Of a DNA stretch of 20,548 nucleotides, positions 8,901-14,976 are shown piece after piece (position 1 is the first letter of the stretch; every line of letters starts with the position of its first letter). The notes below the pieces were generated by a model. It had not been told where the DNA came from. It did no database searches and saw only the letters and a program-made list of their open reading frames with translations. The stretch comes from DASYYE01 sp035946955 (GTDB lineage Bacteria > Actinomycetota > Actinomycetes > Streptosporangiales > Streptosporangiaceae): positions 1-20,548 of the forward strand of contig DASYYE010000542.1 in NCBI GenBank assembly GCA_035946955.1. The letters run 5' to 3'. A program made the translations under genes and the position numbers.

Positions 8901-9432
8901 TCGCCAGCGCCTGCCGGGCACCTTCCCGGGCCTGGGTGGCCACTGCGGTGACGCCTGCCGGGTTGCCGTCGTCGCCAACTCCGGCCGGCCGGACGTCCGG
9001 TATGGCAGGTAGCACGAAGACGAGGTGAGCCGTGCTTTGCCGCACGGCACGGATGCTCGCCTCCGCCAGATAGCGCAGGTCGGTCTCGTACGGGTGGGCG
9101 GGGCCAGCCACCGGCAGCGGGGTTGCGGCCCATAGCTCCTCGAGGCGGGGCGCAACCACGACCACATCCGGCCGGTAGCTGGCCATCGCGGACCCGCCGT
9201 CCAGGAGCTGCTGGGCGATCTGGCCGTAGGGTGCCACCCACACGTCGGCGGCGATACCGGCGTCGTCAAGGGCGACACCGAGAAAGGGCACGACAGGGTC
9301 GGCGGTGAACGTTGCCAGCAGTGCGACCTTCAGGCCCGGCGGCCGGGGCGAGGAGCGCTGCCAGCGGATCCGCTTCCGCAGCCGGTCCGCAGCCATGGCT
9401 TGGTGCTCCGGCCTGGCCGGCGCCTCGTTCAC
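5941..9432 (-). CDS. FkbH-like (degenerate HAD)-PCP-epimerization-type carrier protein
   Basis: This 1163-residue multidomain protein has no adenylation domain. Residues 30-235 match the N-terminal part of FkbH proteins (PFSEEYFDHLGQRIARAI at 211-228). Residues 236-360 are the HAD part, but the usual DLDNTLWG is IDGAALVH (241-248). The SKND position reads GATED (285-289) and the DDNP position STDAP (332-336). Residues 430-540 are the FkbH GNAT-like part, well kept (VRDRFGDYGLAGLAV; LGKGVEAQVLAAL). A PCP follows: FFNVGGDSMM with Ser659. Residues 708-1145 are a condensation-superfamily domain of the epimerization type: WFFGLNLPRPSHFNQS, HHLAIDGVSW (841-850), VGWLSMNVP, LLRYLS, FSYAGRFG. The E4 motif EGHGRE reads VNHGRD. 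The GTG start has AGGAGG 7 nt upstream and overlaps the E2 stop (GTGA). Intact FkbH proteins load glyceryl units from 1,3-bisphosphoglycerate; here that chemistry is doubtful. Confidence 0.9.
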   Translation of the reverse strand: MNEAPARPEHQAMAADRLRKRIRWQRSSPRPPGLKVALLATFTADPVVPFLGVALDDAGIAADVWVAPYGQIAQQLLDGGSAMASYRPDVVVVAPRLEELWAATPLPVAGPAHPYETDLRYLAEASIRAVRQSTAHLVFVLPAIPDVRPAGVGDDGNPAGVTAVATQAREGARQALASEPGLSVVDADMLVRSLGSPQAYRPALQMTAQIPFSEEYFDHLGQRIARAIVLWRQPAPPLLLIDGAALVHSRAEHAVEGRGTASAFTHLGHYLAETHRLGATVAVCGATEDVRAGLADMAPFAVWRPEGTDRAVDVGKAVADLAGPDRRVTFLSTDAPAIEAVRRECPAVTLLLLPPAPEQWVASLNRTGAVDQAPPGMGRASHAEAVAAGQPSLTLDSFLEHLGLEVVCEPLRAGDTQVASDLTRTVSEFHMDGEVWEPERLAGCIASDPGLCRGISVRDRFGDYGLAGLAVMHPSGQALAVDLWVLTCPVLGKGVEAQVLAALRELARARGCTALTFTYRPTPRNGAFREFLTRLHPAALAQDGPPVVEVGLASLDQRPSATPPSQQLRAAAAPPWRPPTALATTTGQFTSAAQILHAVNSRLRPVAGADRPEARAGQPGDGRPPRTDAERLLARLFAERLQRPVADVDTNFFNVGGDSMMAVALIADASQAGLRFTLPQVFRHQTVAELAAVATSAVTVDTRTEVVRSAPLLPGHAWFFGLNLPRPSHFNQSLRFQVPPDVDADALEQAAAAVVARHPALRMHFAASDDGWCQVDAGPPETAPFTHVDLRGLSAEERAARTARHEAELQRGMSLPDGVLARFALFTVDPPGPSVLFVVFHHLAIDGVSWRIVLDDLQAAYQAARSGSAVVSDGSGASILAWSRRLYEYAQTPAVSEELGEWLSQRRQHVEPLPVDNETAISSRTAFTHHDGTYLDAAQTQALTRQAVNVHHVSLDILLLTGVLLTLGRWTGQARHLIDVVNHGRDALLDSDVSGTVGWLSMNVPAVFEVDGSLPAHAAVADVDRQLRHSSGPHGAGDNLLRYLSQDAEVRRRLRTLPAADALFSYAGRFGRSGTHGALLGPVVEGPGDDMDSGAATPYVLQFDTIVLGDQVRLDIYYRTTQYDPATVGDLLDGWVRALRELAAGGSASGMDRGAPNSEGQQP

Positions 9433-10586
9433 AGCCCCACCTCCTGGACCTGCTCGACCGCTGACTTGAAGGCGGCGAGGAAACGCATGGCGTCCCGGCC
9501 GTTGATCACCCGGTGGTCGTAGGTCAGCCCGACAGTGAGGTACGAGCGCTGCCGGGGCAGGCCCGCCTCGTCGAGCACGACCTCGGTCCGCACGGACCCC
9601 AGCGACACGATGCAGACCTGGGGCGGTAGCACGAGCGGGACCGCGACGAGGACGTCGGGCTCCATGTGGAGCGACAGCGTGAGCTGGCCATCCCGCAGGT
9701 CCTCGGTGCGGAACGCAGTACGCATCGCTTTGACCCGGAAGTCCATCAGGTCGTCGGCGACATCGGCCGCGGAGCGGCCGCCCGCATTGCGGATGACCGG
9801 GACGAACAGGCCGGTGCCGACATCGATGGTGACGCCGATGTGGGTGTCTCCCTCGGGTACCACGAGCTGTCCGGTGTCACCGAACGAGGCAAAGAACACT
9901 GGGAAGTGCGGCCGCAGCCGCCCGAGCGTTGCGACCGCGACCTCCGGCAGGCCGATCTGTGGACCGTCGGCGGTGTTCAGTTCCTGCAGCCGGGCCAGCA
10001 CCTCGTCGCAGTACACGGCCACGGCAGCGAACGCGTCGGGGATGGAGGCATGTGACCGTGCAACGACCCGGGCGATCGCTTCCTGACGCGGTGACAAGAT
10101 GCTCGGCTGGGTCTGGCCGCCCTTCTCCAGCAGTGCTTCGACGTCGGCGGCCCGGACGATCCGCTTGCCCAGGGAGCGCAGTTGCTCGCTGGAGACGCCA
10201 GCCCCCCCGGCGAGCCGGCTTGCCGCCTCGGTCAGAACCAGCCCTGGCACGCCCGTCCCCAGGTGGCCGCTGGGGGACGCGATCGGGCCGTCAGGGCTGC
10301 CGGCGTCGGGGGTGCCATCCGCCCGTGACAGCAGATACGCCTGGCGGGCCGCTTCGTCAGCGAACACGTAGCCGATCACGTCGCCGACCCGGCACTCGGC
10401 CCCGGTGCCGACCGTCTGGTGGATGACTCCAGCACTCTCGGCGCAGACGTCGGCCGCCGCCTTCGCTGTCTCCACCACGGCGACGGCGGTCCCGCCGTCG
10501 ACATCGGCACCGTCCTGGCACATCCAGTCCACCAGCGTGCAGGCATCGTCGTTGGCGTTCAGTCTCGGGACCGTTATGCCTCGCAT
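9429..10586 (-). CDS. 2-oxoacid dehydrogenase E2-like lipoyl acyltransferase
   Basis: This 385-residue protein has an N-terminal lipoyl domain (residues 1-76) with the attachment lysine in VVETAKAAADV (Lys42). A weak peripheral-subunit-binding domain follows (about 117-153, LTEAASRLAGGAGV). The rest is a catalytic E2 domain ending in TYDHRVINGRDAMRF. The catalytic HxxxDG motif is HRVING: His358 is kept but the Asp is Asn362. The usual TISNLG stretch is also unrecognisable (LTLSLHMEP). It is shorter than housekeeping pyruvate dehydrogenase E2 proteins, with one lipoyl domain. In the classical family it moves an acyl group from E1-bound thiamine diphosphate through lipoate to CoA. In this operon a carrier protein, encoded next and overlapping by 4 nt, could be the acceptor; that is inference. 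The ATG overlaps the E1-beta gene by 13 nt. Confidence 0.9.
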   Translation of the reverse strand: MRGITVPRLNANDDACTLVDWMCQDGADVDGGTAVAVVETAKAAADVCAESAGVIHQTVGTGAECRVGDVIGYVFADEAARQAYLLSRADGTPDAGSPDGPIASPSGHLGTGVPGLVLTEAASRLAGGAGVSSEQLRSLGKRIVRAADVEALLEKGGQTQPSILSPRQEAIARVVARSHASIPDAFAAVAVYCDEVLARLQELNTADGPQIGLPEVAVATLGRLRPHFPVFFASFGDTGQLVVPEGDTHIGVTIDVGTGLFVPVIRNAGGRSAADVADDLMDFRVKAMRTAFRTEDLRDGQLTLSLHMEPDVLVAVPLVLPPQVCIVSLGSVRTEVVLDEAGLPRQRSYLTVGLTYDHRVINGRDAMRFLAAFKSAVEQVQEVGL

Positions 10587-11596
10587 TGCGTCACCTGCTC
10601 CCTGATCCGCTGCACGATGTCGGACTCCTGCACCACCACGGCCCGCTCCAGGTGGCGCGCGGCGGGGATGACGCTGTCGGCGGAGCTGATCACCTCGATC
10701 GGGTGCCTCAACGTGCCCCAGCAGCGCTGGTACAGGCAGTGCGCCACCTCACTGCCCCACGTCCCACCGGGCGTGCTCTCCTCCACGACGAAGACGTGCC
10801 GGGCACGGGCGACATCGGCCAGGACCGGTCCTGCCATGAGCGGATAGGTCTGAGAGGGAGTGAGCACGGTGACGTCGATCTCGTGTTCCAGGAGCAGTGT
10901 CCGTGCCGCCCCCAGAGCGCGCGACACCATGCCACCGCCCGCGACCACGAGGCACTCGCCACGGCCACCTTCCGCCGCACTGCGGGCCCAGACCTGGTCA
11001 GGGTCGGCGAAGTCGAATGCCAACACGTCGTCGATCGGCCCGGGCTGGCGCGCCCGCTCCGCATAGACCGACTTGTACTCGACGAACAGGCAGGGCCGCC
11101 CAGCGGCGAGCATCCGGCGCATCACCTGGTGGTTGTCGTGCAGTGCGGAGAGTTCGTAGATGTGGAGGTCAGGCACGCCGATGAAGTGCTTCTGCAGGCT
11201 CTGACTGTGGGTTGGGCCGTACCCGCGGTTGCCCCCCATCGGGCAGCGCAGGACCAGCGGCACCGCAATGGGATGGCCATACATCGACACCGACTTCGCG
11301 GATACGTTGACGAACTGGTCGAAGCACAACGTCGCGAAGTCGCCGAACATGACCTCGGCGACGACTCGGTGACCGCATAGGGCGAGGCCGTTGGCCACGC
11401 CCACGATCGCGTTCTCGCTGATCGGAGTGGCGAGTACCCGGTCGGGGTACTTCGTGGACAGTCCGGCCGTGACCTTGAACGCGCCGCCATAGGGGTCCAC
11501 CACATCCTCGCCCAGCAGGATCAGGTCCGGATCCTCCGCGAACAGGGCGTGCAGCGCAGAGTTGAGGTTGTCCGCGACCCGTTCCCCCGCACTCAC
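10574..11596 (-). CDS. 2-oxoacid dehydrogenase E1-beta-like subunit
   Basis: This 340-residue protein is the beta subunit of a heterotetrameric E1 of the pyruvate, acetoin or branched-chain 2-oxoacid dehydrogenase type. Core features are LILLGEDVVDPYGGAFKVT, the thiamine-activating glutamate in TPISENAIVGVANGLAL (Glu61), FGDFATLCFDQFVN, PLVLRCPMGG, and a transketolase C-terminal domain with VLTPSQTYPL and VFVVEESTPGGTWGSEVA. The GTG at 11594-11596 was chosen because AGGAGG lies about 6 nt upstream and it overlaps the E1-alpha stop as GTGA. It forms the active enzyme with the E1-alpha subunit encoded just upstream. The actual ketoacid or ketose donor cannot be read from the sequence. Confidence 0.92.
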   Translation of the reverse strand: MSAGERVADNLNSALHALFAEDPDLILLGEDVVDPYGGAFKVTAGLSTKYPDRVLATPISENAIVGVANGLALCGHRVVAEVMFGDFATLCFDQFVNVSAKSVSMYGHPIAVPLVLRCPMGGNRGYGPTHSQSLQKHFIGVPDLHIYELSALHDNHQVMRRMLAAGRPCLFVEYKSVYAERARQPGPIDDVLAFDFADPDQVWARSAAEGGRGECLVVAGGGMVSRALGAARTLLLEHEIDVTVLTPSQTYPLMAGPVLADVARARHVFVVEESTPGGTWGSEVAHCLYQRCWGTLRHPIEVISSADSVIPAARHLERAVVVQESDIVQRIREQVTQCEA

Positions 11597-12489
11597 ACAG
11601 CACCTCCTGGTGCGGGTGAGCGTGTCAGGACATCGGCGACCACGGCGTCGACCGCCGCGCATGCTTCGGCGTCAGCCTCACCGAACTGGTCGGGGTAGTC
11701 CTCCTCATACCGGGTGCACCAGTCACGCGACCGCAGCCGGGCCAGCTCGTCGTCGCCGCGGGGGTCGTCACCTTTGCTATGTGGCCCGAGCCTCACCGTG
11801 TCGAACTCGACGACCAGCGGTTCCTCCCGCCCGCGTACCCGGCGGACCAGCGGCTCCAGGCCGGCCCGGATGGCAGGGACATCGCAGGTGGTGATGCGGT
11901 GGAACGCCAGCCCGAATGCGGCAGCCCGCCCGGCGATCGTCCCCGACAGGTGGCGGTCGATGGGTGTCGTCTGCGCGATGTGGTTGTTCTCGACGACCAC
12001 CACGAGCGGGGCGCCCCACAGGGCTGCCATGTTGAGGGCCTCGTACACCGTGCCCTGGCCGAACGTCCCGTCACCGATATAGGCCAGTGCGAGCGACCCG
12101 CCGCCGTGCCGCTTGAGGTGCAGGGCCGCCCCGAGCGCGACGGGCAGGCTCTCACCCTGGACCCCACTGGAGAAGTAAGTCCCCCGGTGGATGTGCTGGC
12201 TCCCGCCGACGCCGCCGCACACCGCACCGGCCCGGCCCATGATCTCCGCAAGCAGAGACGCGGGATCGTCGAAGCGGGCCAGGTAGTGGCCGTGGCCGCG
12301 GTGGTTGCTGAAGACGTAGTCGTCCGGCCCCAGCAACGCCGACAGGGCGACAGGGACGTACTCCTGCCCCAGGCAGGTATGCGTGGTCCCGTCGATCAGG
12401 CCATTGGAGAAGAGACGGAGGAGTTCCTGCTCAAACCTCCGGATGAGCAGGAGGAGGTACAGGTCACGGTGCTCGAGACGGTTAAGCAC
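11593..12489 (-). CDS. 2-oxoacid dehydrogenase E1-alpha-like subunit (ThDP-dependent)
   Basis: This protein of about 298 residues binds thiamine diphosphate and decarboxylates a 2-oxo substrate, or takes a two-carbon unit from a ketose in transketolase-type variants. It shows LLLLIRRFEQELLRLFSNGL, THTCLGQE, SNHRGHGHYLARF, and the ThDP motif running from GDGTFGQG (139-146) to VENN (166-169). It is somewhat shorter than E1-alpha of housekeeping complexes and close to acetoin dehydrogenase AcoA in style. The start is uncertain: GTG codons lie at 12499-12501, 12493-12495 and 12487-12489. I chose the last, which overlaps the stop of the TDO-like gene by 8 nt and precedes the first family helix. 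The stop is shared in GTGA with E1-beta. Confidence 0.92.
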   Translation of the reverse strand: MLNRLEHRDLYLLLLIRRFEQELLRLFSNGLIDGTTHTCLGQEYVPVALSALLGPDDYVFSNHRGHGHYLARFDDPASLLAEIMGRAGAVCGGVGGSQHIHRGTYFSSGVQGESLPVALGAALHLKRHGGGSLALAYIGDGTFGQGTVYEALNMAALWGAPLVVVVENNHIAQTTPIDRHLSGTIAGRAAAFGLAFHRITTCDVPAIRAGLEPLVRRVRGREEPLVVEFDTVRLGPHSKGDDPRGDDELARLRSRDWCTRYEEDYPDQFGEADAEACAAVDAVVADVLTRSPAPGGAV

Positions 12490-13711
12490 GGGCACCCACA
12501 CCCGCCAGCCGCGCGAACAGCCGGTTGTCGAGGACCGACTGCAGGTAGGGCGCCCCGACGGTGTAGCCGGTGCCGACCTCCTCACCGATCATCCGGACCG
12601 CGAGTTTCCAGTGTGTCTGCTTCCACCGCTGGTGCACGTCCTCCAGCTCCAGGGCGGCGGCACAGAGCAGTCGCAGGCCGTCCGCATCGATCACCCCACG
12701 TGCGACCGCTTGCCCCACGGTGGAGGTGAGATCCTGCCATCCGCTGTCCAGCCGGTGACGGACCTGCGGTACCGCCTCGTATGCCAGCGACTCGGCTCGT
12801 TCGGGCAGTGGCATGGAGCAGAGCGCCTCGAAGGTCTTGTAGTTCCCTGATTGGATGGCGCTCGCACCGACGGTGTACACGCGGAACGTACGGAAGGACT
12901 CGACCTGCATGGTCGCCAGGAGCGAGAACAGCAGACGCGCCTCTTGGAGGACAGTGGCGCACCAGGCCAGGCTCGCTGCCGCGTCGTGCGCGCGTCCCTC
13001 CCTGACGGCGCCGATCGCATCGCGGACATGACCGGCCATCGCGGCGAACGTCACCTCGAACGACTGCAGGACGCGGATGAACATGTACTCGTCGTGGACC
13101 AGGTAGACCGGCTGCATGCTGAGCGCGAGCCGGCATCGCTGGTCCGCGGTCGTCTGGGCCACCCGTTCCCGGGTGAGTTCGTCGAGGCCAGCACAGTCCG
13201 TGTGCGTCCCAGCTGCGGGTAGTAACGGCACCAGCACGTCGGTCAGGAGTTTCATCCGCTTACGGGCTAAAGCGGCACCGGGCCGCATCTCGGTGAGCCA
13301 GTCATGCGTGCCCGCGAGCGCGCCGCGCTCGAACGACCAGAGGTCGCACAGGAGCAGCGCGACCCACTCGTCGCGTTGGGCCCGCCCGGTCGTCCCGTCC
13401 GCCTCAGGCTGGAGGTCGAGCAGGTCGATGCCTAGATAGGTCAGGTAGTTGTAGCGGTCATCCCACTTGTCGAGGGCCACATCGAGGAACGTCGCAAGCT
13501 TCGTCTGGCCAGGCAGGTGCTCGCCAAGATCGGCCACGCGCTTACGGGCTGAGGCGAGGGCCACACAGACTGAGAATGGAACAAAGTGTTTGCCACACGA
13601 GCGGTAGCAGCCGATCACCGCCGCATAGGGGAATGTCTGCGCGTCCTCGTACTTTTCCCAGGTCGACAGTTCGCTGAGCAGCTTCTCTGCAGCGCTGATC
13701 GCGCGGCTCAC
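12482..13711 (-). CDS. tryptophan 2,3-dioxygenase-superfamily heme oxygenase
   Basis: This protein of about 409 residues belongs to the heme-dependent aromatic oxygenase (TDO/IDO) superfamily. TDO-like stretches are YNYLTYLGIDLLDLQ (88-101), VHDEYMFIRVLQ (205-216), FRVYTVGASAIQSGNYK (276-292), where TDO has FR...SGFQS, and HQRWKQTHWKLAVRMIG (360-376) with the probable heme ligand His367. It differs from true TDO in a long segment of about 100 residues between the first two motifs and in Leu at the position of the active-site His of FIxxHQ. It likely acts on tryptophan or chlorotryptophan, either cleaving the indole (kynurenine route) or doing another oxidation, as MarE, PrnB and the tyrosine hydroxylases of this superfamily do. 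As first gene of the operon its start is unsure: GTG 13709-13711, or TTG at 13715-13717 or 13739-13741; a TAG in frame just upstream limits it. Confidence 0.83.
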   Translation of the reverse strand: MSRAISAAEKLLSELSTWEKYEDAQTFPYAAVIGCYRSCGKHFVPFSVCVALASARKRVADLGEHLPGQTKLATFLDVALDKWDDRYNYLTYLGIDLLDLQPEADGTTGRAQRDEWVALLLCDLWSFERGALAGTHDWLTEMRPGAALARKRMKLLTDVLVPLLPAAGTHTDCAGLDELTRERVAQTTADQRCRLALSMQPVYLVHDEYMFIRVLQSFEVTFAAMAGHVRDAIGAVREGRAHDAAASLAWCATVLQEARLLFSLLATMQVESFRTFRVYTVGASAIQSGNYKTFEALCSMPLPERAESLAYEAVPQVRHRLDSGWQDLTSTVGQAVARGVIDADGLRLLCAAALELEDVHQRWKQTHWKLAVRMIGEEVGTGYTVGAPYLQSVLDNRLFARLAGVGARA

Positions 13712-13930
13712 TGTCAAGGCCCGACCCCCGTCACGTACCAACAGCTAGTTCCCCGTGCAAGCAAATTAAATCTGGCGAATGGGAAGAACCCTACCTGGCT
13801 AGTTTCAGCCAGAGTGTCCCTCGACCCGTCACACAAACAAGGGACAAAAAGGATCAAGGAGTTGCCGGGCAATAGCGGCACGACCCTCTAGGCTCGGCAG
13901 GGCGAGAGCCCACACACCCTCGGAGCACAC
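13712..13930. promoter_or_regulatory. divergent promoter region of the cluster
   Basis: This 219-bp stretch has no gene and separates the minus-strand operon from the plus-strand truncated A-domain gene, so both probably start transcription here. It is AT-richer than its surroundings, especially 13759-13772 and 13830-13862. On the minus strand TTTAAT (13765-13770) could be a -10 box about 50 nt before the operon's first gene, but I see no convincing -35. No riboswitch or tRNA-like structure was recognised. Confidence 0.5.
13795..13812. repeat. inverted repeat, possible operator
   Basis: CTGGCT (13795-13800) and AGCCAG (13807-13812) form a perfect 6-bp inverted repeat around AGTTTC, in the middle of the divergent promoter region. 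It could be a regulator-binding site, or a hairpin in a leader. No regulator gene is present in the window to pair with it. Confidence 0.35.
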
Positions 13931-14920
13931 ATGATCGACCGGCCCGGCCAATGCCTACCGGACCTGCTGCGACATCAGGCGGAGACACGCCCGCGGGATG
14001 TCGCCGTCCGGTGGCGAGAGGAGCAACTCAGCTTCGCCGGCCTCCGCGACCGCAGCGCTGGCGTGGCACGGCTCTTGTGGTCCCTGGGCGCGAGGCCGGA
14101 CACCGTGGTCGGGCTGTTCGCCGAGCCCTCGGCCGACCTGGTGGCCAACGTGTGGGGCATCGTTTGCGCGGGGGCCGCCTACCTGCCACTGGCACCTGAC
14201 TACCCTGACGACCGGCTGCGCTTCATGCTGGCAGACTCCCGCACCCCGATCGTCCTCACCGAGAAGTCGCTCGTGGCCCGGCTGGCAAGCCTCGCGCCGC
14301 AGGTGACGGTCGTCCCGGGAGTCGGCGGTCCCCCCGGCCCCACCGCGCTGGCCGCCCATTCCGCACCTATCAGCCTGGGCCTCCGGCCCGAGAACCTCGC
14401 ATACCTCGTATACACCTCGGGCAGCAGCGGCCGGCCGAAAGGCACGATGATCGAGCATCGGGGCATCGTCAGCCAGTTGGCGTGGCTACGCGACTACGGC
14501 GGGGTCAGCCACCACGAGACCGTGCTGTTCAAGACCCCGCTCAGCTTCGACGCCGCGCAGTGGGAGGCGTTGGCGTCGGCATGTGGAGCAACCGTCATGG
14601 TGGCCCCCCCAGGGACGTACCGCGACCCGAGGCAACTGATCGACACGGTCGTCCGGCACGACGTCACCACGCTCCAGTGTGTGCCGAGCCTCCTCCGTGC
14701 CCTGCTGGACAGCGAGGAACTGGGGCGGTGCTCCTCCCTCAGGCGTCTCTTCAGCGGCGGCGAGGCCCTTGCCAGCGGGCTTGCTTCGCGCGTGGCCGAG
14801 ACGTTGCCGTGGTGTCAGCTCGTGAACCTCTACGGGCCCACTGAGTGCACGATCAATTCCTCCGCGTTCTTCGTCCAGGCTGCGGAGCGCTCGCCTCGTG
14901 AAGCAACCGTCGTGGCCTAA
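13931..14920 (+). CDS. truncated NRPS adenylation domain (N-terminal subdomain only)
   Basis: This 329-residue protein has adenylation cores A2 (CAGAAYLPLAPDYP), A3 (YTSGSSGRPKG, residues 161-171), A4 (SFDAAQWE) and A5 (NLYGPTECTI, 299-308), then stops about 20 residues later. The A7 TGD, A8 hinge, A10 catalytic lysine and any PCP are missing, and neither shifted frame downstream resumes the domain. From memory of GrsA numbering the specificity residues are D-A-W-Q-F-G-L-I-N, close to the published glutamine-type code. Without the C-terminal subdomain it should not complete adenylation by itself. It may be a broken remnant at the cluster edge, or work with another protein. The ATG has GGAG 5 nt upstream, and its TAA overlaps a spurious ATG as TAATG. 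Confidence 0.82.
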   Translation: MIDRPGQCLPDLLRHQAETRPRDVAVRWREEQLSFAGLRDRSAGVARLLWSLGARPDTVVGLFAEPSADLVANVWGIVCAGAAYLPLAPDYPDDRLRFMLADSRTPIVLTEKSLVARLASLAPQVTVVPGVGGPPGPTALAAHSAPISLGLRPENLAYLVYTSGSSGRPKGTMIEHRGIVSQLAWLRDYGGVSHHETVLFKTPLSFDAAQWEALASACGATVMVAPPGTYRDPRQLIDTVVRHDVTTLQCVPSLLRALLDSEELGRCSSLRRLFSGGEALASGLASRVAETLPWCQLVNLYGPTECTINSSAFFVQAAERSPREATVVA

Positions 14921-14964
14921 TGGGTGCCCTCACACCCTCGGATAGGCTGCAGCGGAGGGGCGCG

Positions 14965-14970
14965 AGGAGG
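14965..14970 (+). promoter_or_regulatory. RBS that decides a TTG start
   Basis: AGGAGG lies 6 nt before the TTG at 14977-14979. It is far stronger than anything in front of the in-frame ATG at 14920, so it sets the start of the pentapeptide-repeat gene at TTG. Confidence 0.75.
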
Positions 14971-14976
14971 ACACCA

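Noticed and set aside
14920..14976. ATG start for the pentapeptide gene overlapping the A-domain stop (TAATG)
   Set aside because: It has no good RBS, while AGGAGG lies 6 nt before the in-frame TTG at 14977.
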